The translations under genes and the position numbers were made by a program. A stretch of 64,000 nucleotides of DNA from Oribacterium sp. UBA4274 (GTDB lineage: Bacteria > Bacillota > Clostridia > Lachnospirales > Lachnospiraceae), in the NCBI GenBank assembly GCA_002396005.1, contig DGVW01000052.1:1-64000 (forward strand), given 5' to 3'. The notes beneath the pieces are model-generated. The model saw nothing but the letters and a program-made list of their open reading frames with translations, had not been told where the DNA came from and ran no database searches. This document shows, in pieces, positions 1 to 7,428 of the stretch; position 1 is the stretch's first letter, and every line of letters starts with the position of its first letter.

Positions 1-12
1 CCTGCCATGTAG

Positions 13-49
13 CGTCAGCCCTCGCGCAGCGAATTATAATGGGCTGACG
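13..49. repeat. Inverted repeat downstream of pta
   Basis: A perfect 9-bp inverted repeat, CGTCAGCCC at 13-21 and GGGCTGACG at 41-49, encloses a 19-nt loop. It lies beyond the stop of pta and has no T-run on either side, so it is not a textbook terminator. It could be an RNA stem at the end of the pta transcript or belong to a neighbour outside the window. Confidence 0.5.
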
Positions 50-66
50 TTCCGAATGCCGGGGGC

Positions 67-93
67 ATCAACGTTTTCTTCAAAAACGTTGAT
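67..93 (-). terminator. Hairpin at the end of pta (terminator-like, no U-tract)
   Basis: An 11-bp perfect stem ATCAACGTTTT (67-77) / AAAACGTTGAT (83-93) with a 5-nt loop touches the pta stop codon. A run of C residues rather than T follows in the direction of pta transcription. It may pause polymerase or protect the mRNA 3' end rather than act as a classical intrinsic terminator. Confidence 0.4.
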
Positions 94-1085
94 TATGCTT
101 GTGCCTGTACAGCTGTCATAGCAACTACTGCTACGATATCATCTGCATAGCATCCTCTTGAAAGATCGTTAACAGGCATTGAAAGACCCTGAAGAACAGG
201 ACCGTAAGCACCTGCACCTGCAAGTCTCTGAACAAGCTTGTAACCAATGTTACCGGCCTCAAGAGATGGGAATACAAGTGTGTTTGCGTGGCCTGCTACT
301 GTGCTGCCCGGAGCCTTGAGAGCTGCAACAGTTGAGTCAAGAGCTGCATCAAGCTGAAGCTCACCATCAAGCTTGATCTCAGGATGTGCCTCGTTTGCAA
401 TCTTAACAGCCTCAGCAACCTTTGTTACATCATCATGCTTTGCACTGCCCTTTGTTGAGTATGAAAGCATAGCAACCTTAGGCTCTGCACCTACGAAGCT
501 CTTGAAAGACTCTGCTGAAAGAACAGCAATCTCTGCAAGCTTCTCTGAATCGAAATCTGTATTTACAGCACAGTCAGCAAATACGAATGTACCGTTCTCA
601 CCGTACTGCTTAGCTGCAGTCTCCATAAGGAAGAATCCTGAAACAGACTTGATGCCAGGCTTTGTCTTAAGAAGCTGAAGAGCCGGTCTGATTGTGTTAC
701 CGGTTGAATGACATGCACCTGAAACAACACCATCAGCATCACCGCACTTGCACATAAGACATGCATAGTACATGTAATCCTTCTCCATCTGCTCCTGAGC
801 CTGCTCAGGAGTAACACCCTTCTTAGCTCTGAGCTCAACGAACTTATCAATGTACTTCTGCTTGTTAGGATCGTTAAACGGATCAACCACTGTGATACCT
901 GTAAGATCAAATCCCTCACCGTTCTTGGCAATTTCATCAGGAGTTCCGATCAGAACAATATTTGCGATACCTTCCTTTGTAATCTTGACAGCAGCCTCAT
1001 ATGTTCTCTTATCCATTGACTCCGGAAGAACAATAGTCTTCTTGTCTGCTTTTGCCTTAGCCTTGATCTCATCAATAATAGCCAT
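93..1085 (-). CDS. pta: Phosphate acetyltransferase
   Basis: Pta interconverts acetyl-CoA plus phosphate with acetyl phosphate plus CoA, the first step of acetate formation or the last of acetate assimilation. The 330-residue protein is the short, single-domain form, without the N-terminal DRTGG regions of enterobacterial Pta. It starts MAIIDEIKAKAKADKKTIVL and carries the family signature around GACHSTGNTIRPALQLLK, followed by SGFFLM. The ATG at 1085 is preferred over an upstream in-frame ATG because GAGAGGAG sits about 10 nt upstream of it and directly abuts the other. The usual partner, acetate kinase, is not visible and may lie beyond position 1. A good sigma-A promoter is at 1244-1271. 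The product is cytoplasmic. Confidence 0.95.
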   Translation of the reverse strand: MAIIDEIKAKAKADKKTIVLPESMDKRTYEAAVKITKEGIANIVLIGTPDEIAKNGEGFDLTGITVVDPFNDPNKQKYIDKFVELRAKKGVTPEQAQEQMEKDYMYYACLMCKCGDADGVVSGACHSTGNTIRPALQLLKTKPGIKSVSGFFLMETAAKQYGENGTFVFADCAVNTDFDSEKLAEIAVLSAESFKSFVGAEPKVAMLSYSTKGSAKHDDVTKVAEAVKIANEAHPEIKLDGELQLDAALDSTVAALKAPGSTVAGHANTLVFPSLEAGNIGYKLVQRLAGAGAYGPVLQGLSMPVNDLSRGCYADDIVAVVAMTAVQAQA

Positions 1086-1243
1086 GGGTGTCATTCTCCT
1101 CTCAAAATACACATTATAATTTTAATCATCTGCATATCCCGATTACGGTTACATCCTGCAGCCTCTCCGGTACATTGCAGTGACGAGTTTATGTTTTATA
1201 TGTACATGACTGTATATTTGTATACAATTCGACATACACAAAT

Positions 1244-1271
1244 ATTATACTCTAATCAATCTGCCGTTCAA
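1244..1271 (-). promoter_or_regulatory. Sigma-A type promoter for pta
   Basis: On the minus strand TTGAAC (1266-1271) and TATAAT (1244-1249) are separated by 16 bp. The predicted start is about 150 nt upstream of the pta ATG, leaving a fairly long leader. The -35 box abuts the end of the darA terminator hairpin. Confidence 0.6.
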
Positions 1272-1277
1272 GACAGA

Positions 1278-1322
1278 AAAGAGTGGTTTTTCTGCACAAA
1301 ATCAAGGACAAAACCACTCTTT
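1278..1322 (-). terminator. Intrinsic terminator of darA
   Basis: A perfect 13-bp stem, AAAGAGTGGTTTT (1278-1290) with AAAACCACTCTTT (1310-1322), lies a few bases beyond the darA stop codon. The stem ends in TTT followed by TCTGTC, so the U-tract is short. Confidence 0.6.
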
Positions 1323-1328
1323 AAAAAA

Positions 1329-1661
1329 TCAGTATTTCTCAAATCTCTCGAGATTTACGACCATAACCGTTGCTCCGCCTACTTCAACCGGAACAGGCAT
1401 AGTTGAATAGCTGTTCATAGATGTGCCTGAAACATATGGCATGTTCACAGTGATCTGCTGACGCTTTCCGCACTCCTTCTTGATAATGTCTATACAATCG
1501 TCAACTCTCTCATCGTCGGTTGCAATCATAAGGGTAGAGTTGCCTTTACGTAGAAATCCGCCCGTACTTGCAAGCTTCGTAACCTGATAACGGGCACCAT
1601 TAAGAGCTGCAACCACATCATCCTCGTTGTCACTGCGTACTATCGCATAAACCAGTTTCAT
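1329..1661 (-). CDS. darA: Cyclic di-AMP receptor, DarA/PstA family PII-like protein
   Basis: This 110-residue protein belongs to the DarA (PstA) family, trimeric PII-like cytosolic proteins that bind cyclic di-AMP. The sequence has the family landmarks in order: MKLVYAIV at the N terminus, the KLASTGGFLRKGN loop at about residues 29-41 that contacts the nucleotide, the DDERVDD stretch near 49-55, and the EVGGATVMVV strand near the end. Length matches the family (about 109). GGAGG lies 8 nt upstream of the ATG. It is likely monocistronic with its own terminator. The partners it controls are not known from the sequence; linking it to osmolyte or cell-wall homeostasis would be an inference from c-di-AMP biology. 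Confidence 0.93.
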   Translation of the reverse strand: MKLVYAIVRSDNEDDVVAALNGARYQVTKLASTGGFLRKGNSTLMIATDDERVDDCIDIIKKECGKRQQITVNMPYVSGTSMNSYSTMPVPVEVGGATVMVVNLERFEKY

Positions 1662-1712
1662 ATCAATGCCTCCATACTCAATTCAATAGATAAATCATAG
1701 CACAAATTCCTA

Positions 1713-3089
1713 TCAGCAAACTATAAATTTTTGAGTAAATTCATTGCCGCTGCTTATGCCTCCGGCATCTCCCAAGCCGCCGCTGTAAATCTGATTATAT
1801 ATGTCTGCGGAATACATATCCTGATGGAACATAATTTCCGCATGTGAAGCATTGATGCTCATGATCAGTTCTTCCGGAGTTTCTATAGTCTCCCGCTTTC
1901 TTACCGATTCAAGCTGCTTTTTATATTTTGCAGGTGAAGTGACGACCGTTGCTTTAATCTCTCCAAGTATATCTTTGGCAGCTTTACGCACTCCAAGAAC
2001 ACGGACATACGGCATCACATCCCCTTCGCCGAAGAATCTCCCCCTCAGTACCCGAGTATCTTTCTTTCTTATATCGAGCAGGATATGCAGAAGCGCCCGC
2101 GATATCCTTGTGTAGGTATAGTTTCTGGATTTCACAGACCTAATCCTCTCAGAAAAGCTCATCCTGTCATGCACCGACTTTTTAAGAGCGTCAGCGATCT
2201 CTCTTGAAACATCCGCATACTCCAGAAATGCCGATGGTTCCTCCGGTGTCATCTGATCAAGATAATATAATTGCAGGAGCTTGTAATTGAGCATATCCGA
2301 CAGCATATCTACATCTGCAAATGCTATATCCGCTTCATCACTTTCCATCTCATGAGCTTTAATAGAATCCCGTATGGCATGAGCGCTTTCATATTCTTTA
2401 TTTCTGCGAATGCAGTCTACCCTGAAGCATTCACCCTGCCTTTTAACAGCCTTGATATATTCAACGCCCAATATATCATTCGGTCTAAGCCGGTAATCAA
2501 GAACATTTTCCGGCGAAGCCTTTGTGTCAGAAGACATCTCGAGATCAATTCTTCTCTCGCCCTTGGACACACTGTCCAGCATGCTTCTAAATGCCTTTTC
2601 ATCGTCACCGGACAGAACGAGCCGCATAGCTTCAGCTCTTGCTTTAGGATAACTCATACCTGAAGACACATTGTCACGTATAGCTTCATTCAGCCTTATG
2701 TTGTCACGGCTTCCGGCATCTATCTCTATCCCGGCAACCCTTTTTAACATCTCAAGGTCACCGGACTCAGAGCCGAACAGAATTGTATCCACGATTCCAA
2801 GAGATCTGAGCACCGCAACTCCACCTGCAGCAAAATCCTCCGCTGATAAGGTGGAAAATATCTCCGGTATCTGCACAACCATATCCACCCCTCTCATGAG
2901 GGCACGATAACATCTCTCATACTTATCAAAAATAGCAGGTTCGCCGCGTTGAACAAAATCCCCTGACATGGCAGCCACAACATAGCAGTCTCCATATCGT
3001 AGTCTTATGCTGTCCACAAGATATCCATGACCATCATGGAAAGGATTGAACTCCGTCACTATTCCTACTACATTTTTTCCATTGAACAT
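1713..3089 (-). CDS. tmcAL: tRNA(Met) cytidine acetate ligase (TmcAL, YlbM-like)
   Basis: TmcAL uses ATP and acetate to make N4-acetylcytidine at the wobble position of elongator tRNA-Met. The 458-residue protein has the nucleotidyltransferase-like N terminus VVGIVTEFNPFHDGHGYL, whose PFHDGH is the HIGH-type motif, then AAMSGDFVQRGEPAIF and LFGSESGD, all typical of the family. The rest is a helical tRNA-recognition region with many basic residues. The ATG at 3089 starts directly before the conserved VVGIVTEFNPFH; an in-frame upstream ATG would add 11 unconserved residues. The length is slightly above the usual 400-420, the extra residues being at the weakly conserved C terminus. The upstream region holds a 94-bp tandem repeat. 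Confidence 0.9.
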   Translation of the reverse strand: MFNGKNVVGIVTEFNPFHDGHGYLVDSIRLRYGDCYVVAAMSGDFVQRGEPAIFDKYERCYRALMRGVDMVVQIPEIFSTLSAEDFAAGGVAVLRSLGIVDTILFGSESGDLEMLKRVAGIEIDAGSRDNIRLNEAIRDNVSSGMSYPKARAEAMRLVLSGDDEKAFRSMLDSVSKGERRIDLEMSSDTKASPENVLDYRLRPNDILGVEYIKAVKRQGECFRVDCIRRNKEYESAHAIRDSIKAHEMESDEADIAFADVDMLSDMLNYKLLQLYYLDQMTPEEPSAFLEYADVSREIADALKKSVHDRMSFSERIRSVKSRNYTYTRISRALLHILLDIRKKDTRVLRGRFFGEGDVMPYVRVLGVRKAAKDILGEIKATVVTSPAKYKKQLESVRKRETIETPEELIMSINASHAEIMFHQDMYSADIYNQIYSGGLGDAGGISSGNEFTQKFIVC

Positions 3090-3111
3090 ATCCTCAATCC
3101 ATCCTTTCCTC

Positions 3112-3350
3112 GCACACCCCATTGGGCTTTGGCTCGTAACTTACTTTGGGCTCGTAGCCTACTTTCATCTCAAAACCTTCGGTTTTTCGATGTTGTGCTG
3201 TCGCCAAGGTCCCCTTGGTGTGCAAGCACCCCATGGGACTTTGGCTCGTAGCCTACTTTCATCTCAAAACCTTCGGTTTTTCGATGCTGTGCTGTCGCCA
3301 AGGTCCCCTTGGTGTGCAAGCACCCCATGGGACTTTGGCTCGTAGCCTAC
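3112..3350. repeat. 94-bp tandem repeat, two full copies plus partial ends
   Basis: Two complete 94-bp units (3151-3244 and 3245-3338) differ at one base only (t/c at 3193 and 3287). A third copy of 12 bp follows (3339-3350). A diverged partial copy precedes them (about 3112-3150). Each unit contains small perfect hairpins: AAAACC-TTC-GGTTTT, CCAAGG-TCC-CCTTGG, and a GTGC/GCAC stem. Since 94 is not a multiple of 3, open frames through the array change frame at each unit, so it is not a repeated protein. It occupies the leader side of tmcAL, beyond the terminator of the UPF0210 gene. The rest of this 459-nt gap (3381-3548) shows no convincing gene. Confidence 0.85.
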
Positions 3351-3380
3351 ACAAAAAGGACTGCATCGGTGATGCAGTCC
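3351..3380 (-). terminator. Intrinsic terminator of the UPF0237-UPF0210 operon
   Basis: A perfect 10-bp stem GGACTGCATC (3358-3367) / GATGCAGTCC (3371-3380) with a GGT triloop is followed on the minus strand by TTTTTGT. It lies about 170 nt beyond the UPF0210 stop, immediately before the 94-bp repeat array. Confidence 0.8.
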
Positions 3381-3548
3381 AAAATCACGTGTTTCATAAC
3401 AGTTACATCGTCGCAACAGGCGCCAAATATAATGTATCATGAATTACAATTCAGTACCAAGCTTGCCGGAAATCATATAAACAGGCGCAGGATAACTGCC
3501 TGCAGTGCTTTAGAATACATCATTGCGTCAGCTTTAACACGTATATCA

Positions 3549-4931
3549 TCAGTTCTTGAAGCTGTGAATAGGGGCAGGGATACGTCCCTTACGATTAACA
3601 AACTTTGAGCAGTCGAAATTATTGACAGCCATAACAGGTGCATGGCCTAACAGTCCGCCGAAATCAACATGGTCTCCAACCTTTTTGCCGTATGCAGGGA
3701 TCACTCTTACCGCAGTAGTCTTCTGATTAACCATACCGAGTGCAGCTTCATCGGCTATCATTCCGGAGATTGTTGCTGCAGATGTATCTCCCGGAATGGC
3801 AATCATATCGAGTCCTACGGAACATACGCACGTCATGGCCTCTAGTTTCTCGATATTGAGAGCTCCGGCCTCTACTGCATTGATCATGCCCTGATCCTCT
3901 GAAACAGGAATAAATGCACCGCTCAGTCCGCCGACAGAGCTGGAGGCCATAATGCCACCCTTCTTAACCTGATCGTTCAGCATAGCGAGAGCCGCAGTTG
4001 TTCCCGGCGCTCCTACCTTTTCAAGTCCCATAAGATCAAGTATATCCGCAACAGAATCTCCGATTGCAGGAGTCGGTGCAAGCGACAGATCAATAATTCC
4101 GAACGGAACTCCCAGCATACGTGATGCTTCCTTGGCAACAAGCTGTCCTACTCTTGTTATCTTAAATGCAGTTTTCTTGATAAGCTCTGACAGCTCTTCA
4201 AAATCAAGTCCCTCCGCATTTTTCAATGCGTCACGCACAACGCCTGGTCCCGAAACACCGACATTCAAAATGCAGTCAGCCTCGGATACACCGTGAAATG
4301 CTCCTGCCATAAACGGATTGTCATCCGGAGCATTACAGAAAACAACAAGCTTTGAGCAGGCCGATGAATCAGTGTCCTTTGTAAGCTCTGCCGCCTCTTT
4401 AATCACCTCACCCATAAGTCTGACAGCATCCATATTGATTCCTGTTTTTGTGGATCCGAGATTTACAGATGAACATACTATATCTGTCTCTGCAAGTGCT
4501 CTCGGAATGGCTCTTATAAGAAGTTCGTCTGAAGATGACATGCCTTTCTGGCAGATTGCAGAAAATCCGCCGAGGAAATTGACACCAACAGCCTTGGCTG
4601 CTTTGTCCAAGGTATGTGCTACCTTCACGTAATCATCCGAAGATTTGCATGCACTTGCTCCGGCAATCGCTATAGGTGTGACCGATATTCGTTTGTTTAC
4701 GATAGGAACTCCATACTCTCCGGATATTTCCTCACCTGTTTTAACCAGGTCCTTGGCATACTTAGTTATCTTTTTATATATATTGTCACAGAAAGTATCA
4801 ACATCCTGCGCGGCACAATCCAAAAGTCCTATACCCATAGTTATGGTACGAACATCCAGATTGTTGTGTTCGATCATGTTGTTTGTCTCTTCAACCTCAA
4901 ATACATTTACAACGTCATTAAAATTGGCCAT
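3549..4931 (-). CDS. UPF0210 / DUF711 family protein (PFL-like)
   Basis: This 460-residue cytosolic protein belongs to the UPF0210 (DUF711) family, annotated in databases as PFL family because of a glycyl-radical-enzyme-like fold; its reaction is not established. Landmarks visible are [12 protein letters not shown] near the start, [78 protein letters not shown] and the terminal [12 protein letters not shown], so the protein is full length. It follows an ACT-domain gene by 67 nt. This ACT/UPF0210 pairing is conserved in other Firmicutes (for example streptococci) and suggests that the ACT protein senses a small ligand for it. SD AAGGAG lies 6-7 nt before the ATG. Confidence 0.9.
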   Translation of the reverse strand: MANFNDVVNVFEVEETNNMIEHNNLDVRTITMGIGLLDCAAQDVDTFCDNIYKKITKYAKDLVKTGEEISGEYGVPIVNKRISVTPIAIAGASACKSSDDYVKVAHTLDKAAKAVGVNFLGGFSAICQKGMSSSDELLIRAIPRALAETDIVCSSVNLGSTKTGINMDAVRLMGEVIKEAAELTKDTDSSACSKLVVFCNAPDDNPFMAGAFHGVSEADCILNVGVSGPGVVRDALKNAEGLDFEELSELIKKTAFKITRVGQLVAKEASRMLGVPFGIIDLSLAPTPAIGDSVADILDLMGLEKVGAPGTTAALAMLNDQVKKGGIMASSSVGGLSGAFIPVSEDQGMINAVEAGALNIEKLEAMTCVCSVGLDMIAIPGDTSAATISGMIADEAALGMVNQKTTAVRVIPAYGKKVGDHVDFGGLLGHAPVMAVNNFDCSKFVNRKGRIPAPIHSFKN

Positions 4932-4998
4932 TTTATGCTCCTTAGGTGTGCTGTGTCTTCAGGATAAAGCTCTATAATCAATCATATGTATCAGAAAC

Positions 4999-5274
4999 TC
5001 AGATACGGTGCATCATTGTAAATATCTCTTCAAGCTGCATCTTGATATCTACCCCGACACAGTCCTTGCCGTACTTTGTAAGCTCCTCTGCTATATCTGT
5101 GACAGAGCCGTTCGCACCGGATACATCAACGATCATCATCATGTTAAAAAAGCCATCTCTTATAGTCTGTGAGATATCAAGAATGTTAATTTGTTTTTCT
5201 GAAAGAAATGTGCAGACCTTAGCAATAATTCCAACGCTATCTTTGCCAACAACAGTAATAATCGCCTTTTTCAT
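4999..5274 (-). CDS. ACT domain protein, UPF0237 family
   Basis: This 91-residue protein is a single ACT domain plus a short C-terminal extension. ACT domains bind amino acids or other small metabolites and regulate enzymes. The N terminus KKAIITVVGKDSVGIIAKVCTFL and the following INILDISQTI stretch are the glycine-containing ligand-binding turn and second strand. The gene is the first of a two-gene operon with the UPF0210 gene, and SD TAGGAGG lies 5-6 nt before the ATG. The likely role is ligand-dependent regulation of the UPF0210 protein, which is inference from conserved pairing rather than from experiment known to me. Confidence 0.9.
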   Translation of the reverse strand: MKKAIITVVGKDSVGIIAKVCTFLSEKQINILDISQTIRDGFFNMMMIVDVSGANGSVTDIAEELTKYGKDCVGVDIKMQLEEIFTMMHRI

Positions 5275-5393
5275 AATGCCTCCTAAACAAAACGTATGTC
5301 AGATCTCATGGCTATACCGACCGTATATTCCGGTTATAAGCTCAAGGAATACAATAATCGGCTGTGCCTCACAATCTACTATATCTAAACATC

Positions 5394-5437
5394 GAAAGCA
5401 GGAAAATACAAGTTTAATCTTGCAATTTCCTGCTTTC
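5394..5437 (-). terminator. Terminator-like hairpin after the YycJ-like gene
   Basis: A 12-bp stem GAAAGCAGGAAA (5394-5405) / TTTCCTGCTTTC (5426-5437) encloses an inner short stem. It lies in the 291-nt gap between the YycJ-like gene and the ACT gene. Only TTTC and a few dispersed T residues follow on the minus strand, so termination is probable but not certain. No other feature is visible in this gap. Confidence 0.5.
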
Positions 5438-5565
5438 AAAATCAAATACAATCACCTGTAGTTATCGCACCAATAAATACAGGTCAATATCGATTTAACA
5501 GTGGCTATTCTGCAGCAATCTGCCAGTGAACACATAAGGCACAAACAACTGTCACAACTTTAAGA

Positions 5566-6384
5566 TCATATATCTATGATTTCCGATACTCTGTCACGGT
5601 GTGCAACTGTGATATCAATTTCTCTCGCGTGGTTGTCCGAATCCGTATTGTCTATTTCCATCCTTACTGTCCGAAGTGCCAGATCCGGAAGATTGTTCTC
5701 CTTGCTGAGATGACCGAGAAACACATGCTTTACATGCTTACTGAGCACTGAATCCAGAAGCTTCCCGCAATTTGCATTACTGAGATGTCCATGGTCGCTG
5801 AGTATACGCCGTTTCAATGATACCGGATAAGGGCCGGAGCTCAGCATAGCAACATCATGATTGGCTTCAATGACCATGCCGTCAAGATCCTCAAGATGAG
5901 AAGCTATGTAATCATCATAATGCCCCATATCCGTAGCCACCGCCACCTTTACGGTTTTCGCCGAGCTATCGCTGCTCTCTGTTTCAATCCTGTATCCCAC
6001 CGGATCTGCCGCATCATGGTAGATACTAAAGGGCAGAACCTCGAGATCGCCTATCTTGACCTTCTGATCAGGCAGTATAGGAAATAGATTTTCATGCGGG
6101 AACTCCCCCAAGGTTTTGTTGAGCATAACCTCCCGCAAGGTTCCAAGGGTTCCATAGATCGGAGTATTGTACTTCCTGGATATAGTTCCTACAGCTCTTA
6201 TGTGATCAATATGCTCATGAGTGAGAAAAATACCATTTATATCTTTCAGGTTAAGCTCCAATGCCTCAAGGCCGGAATTGACAGCCTTCATGGTCACGCC
6301 TACATCTACGAGGATATGAGTCCTTTCCGTTCCGATGTAAGTGCTGTTACCGCTTGAACCACTTGCTATACTGGTAAATCTCAT
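5566..6384 (-). CDS. MBL-fold metallohydrolase, YycJ/WalJ family
   Basis: The 272-residue protein is a metallo-beta-lactamase-fold hydrolase of the YycJ/WalJ type, related to phosphodiesterases and nucleases. It starts RFTSIASGSSGNSTYI, has the metal ligands HEHIDH at about residues 56-61, a further ligand region TDMGHYD, and the family-specific SDHGHLSN near residue 195 followed by FLGHLSKENN. In Bacillus the homologue is encoded with the WalRK cell-wall two-component system, but here it is coupled to coaE and polA. Its ATG overlaps the coaE stop (ATGA), so translation is probably coupled. Substrate is uncertain; a role in DNA processing fits both homologues and neighbours. Confidence 0.88.
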   Translation of the reverse strand: MRFTSIASGSSGNSTYIGTERTHILVDVGVTMKAVNSGLEALELNLKDINGIFLTHEHIDHIRAVGTISRKYNTPIYGTLGTLREVMLNKTLGEFPHENLFPILPDQKVKIGDLEVLPFSIYHDAADPVGYRIETESSDSSAKTVKVAVATDMGHYDDYIASHLEDLDGMVIEANHDVAMLSSGPYPVSLKRRILSDHGHLSNANCGKLLDSVLSKHVKHVFLGHLSKENNLPDLALRTVRMEIDNTDSDNHAREIDITVAHRDRVSEIIDI

Positions 6385-6968
6385 TTAATAATCCCTTCCG
6401 TCATGTGTTTTTCTACAGCTTCCGCCGTTTCCTCCCGTGATCCCGAATTATCGATCACAAAAGAGGCCATCTCTTTATATGCTTCATCGCCAATCTGAGA
6501 ATGAATCATATCACGAGCCTTTTTTTCTGTATAGCCTCTTGTTGCCATAAGTCGTTTAACTCGCACATCCTCCCTTGTGTAAACGAACCATATCTCGTCG
6601 CACATGTCTGCAAATATCTCTGACGGAAGAGCTGTCTCTACCACGCTGATGCCTCTGCAGGCATGTATCCTATTTCTGACATATTCCCAAACAGCCGGAT
6701 GAACAATGCTATTGACCTGGTTCCTCAGATTCCCATTGTCATCACCATATAGTTTTCGGGCAATGGATGTTTTGTCTACCGTCCCGTCCTCGTTCTGAAT
6801 GTCTTCTCCAAGCAAACCCTTAAGTTGCTCAAATACCGGATTACCCGAAACATAAAAGGACTTTGCAACATCATCTGTTTTTATGATCTCACAGTCATAC
6901 TTTGATTCCAGAAGATCAAGAACTGTGGATTTTCCGGCTCCTATACCACCGATAACGCCTATAGTCAT
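6381..6968 (-). CDS. coaE: Dephospho-CoA kinase
   Basis: CoaE phosphorylates dephospho-CoA at the 3'-hydroxyl of the ribose, the last step of coenzyme A synthesis. The 195-residue protein begins MTIGVIGGIGAGKSTVLDLL with the P-loop GGIGAGKS. It also has TDDVAKSFY, a QVNSIVHPAVWE stretch and VVETALPSEIF, the lid and CoA-binding elements of the family. The ATG at 6968 is chosen over an ORF 15 codons longer because GAGGGG precedes it at the right distance and the P-loop is then at the expected place. It sits 8 nt after the small conserved gene and overlaps the next gene by 4 nt, within the polA operon. Confidence 0.93.
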   Translation of the reverse strand: MTIGVIGGIGAGKSTVLDLLESKYDCEIIKTDDVAKSFYVSGNPVFEQLKGLLGEDIQNEDGTVDKTSIARKLYGDDNGNLRNQVNSIVHPAVWEYVRNRIHACRGISVVETALPSEIFADMCDEIWFVYTREDVRVKRLMATRGYTEKKARDMIHSQIGDEAYKEMASFVIDNSGSREETAEAVEKHMTEGIIK

Positions 6969-6976
6969 AAAGCCCC

Positions 6977-7393
6977 TCACTGTCCTCCGCCAATATTTTT
7001 CCAGTCTTTCCACGAAAGAGATAATTGAGACCAGTCGCTTGACCTCTTCTGATCATTGATCCAGTCAAGCCCCGCCATGACACCATCCTCATCAAAAGAA
7101 AATTCCTTGAAGGTTTTTTTGTCCTCAGGTGTTCTGTCAAAGCTGAAGGGTTCCGGCCAGACCCAAACTCCCAACGTGAAGCGCTCTTTTACAGGATTCA
7201 TGATTTTTTCACCTGTTTTTTTATCAACAGGATAATCCGCTTCTCCGGCCTCTATTTTTTTTATAAGTTCAAGATCCGGATCCTTATAGATTTTTTTAGC
7301 AAATCTATAACGCATTCCTTCCGAAGAACCTGTAAAATTCTCTTTCTTCAGAAAGCCTATATGCATTATGTCAGTTTTATCAATAGGTTTCAT
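6977..7393 (-). CDS. Conserved hypothetical protein between polA and coaE
   Basis: I do not recognise a characterised family in this 138-residue protein. It is soluble, without signal peptide or membrane segment, and rich in charged and aromatic residues. Notable stretches are MHIGFLKKENFTGSSEGMRY near the N terminus, a Lys-rich middle, GVWVWPEPFSFDRTPEDKK and the Trp-rich end SDWSQLSLSWKDWKNIGGGQ. The gene lies 35 nt after polA and 8 nt before coaE on the same strand, so it is co-transcribed with DNA repair and CoA genes. I recall the polA-small gene-coaE arrangement from related Lachnospiraceae, which supports a real gene. An internal ATG at 7366 is an alternative start. Confidence 0.75.
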   Translation of the reverse strand: MKPIDKTDIMHIGFLKKENFTGSSEGMRYRFAKKIYKDPDLELIKKIEAGEADYPVDKKTGEKIMNPVKERFTLGVWVWPEPFSFDRTPEDKKTFKEFSFDEDGVMAGLDWINDQKRSSDWSQLSLSWKDWKNIGGGQ

Positions 7394-7428
7394 TATCTGT
7401 TATTACCTCTGTGAGAATCCATGACCTT

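Noticed and set aside
13..93. Small RNA gene next to pta
   Set aside because: Two hairpins lie here, but without promoter or T-run; a 3' end structure of pta or of a gene beyond position 1 is the simpler reading.
3381..3548. Possible small coding remnant between the UPF0210 gene and its terminator
   Set aside because: One short stretch on the minus strand reads well for about 20 codons, but the UPF0210 protein already ends at its conserved terminus and no start codon or homology is visible.
3027..3608. Several overlapping plus-strand ORFs through the repeat array
   Set aside because: They arise from the 94-bp repeat, which shifts frame at each unit, have no credible ribosome-binding sites and no known protein features.
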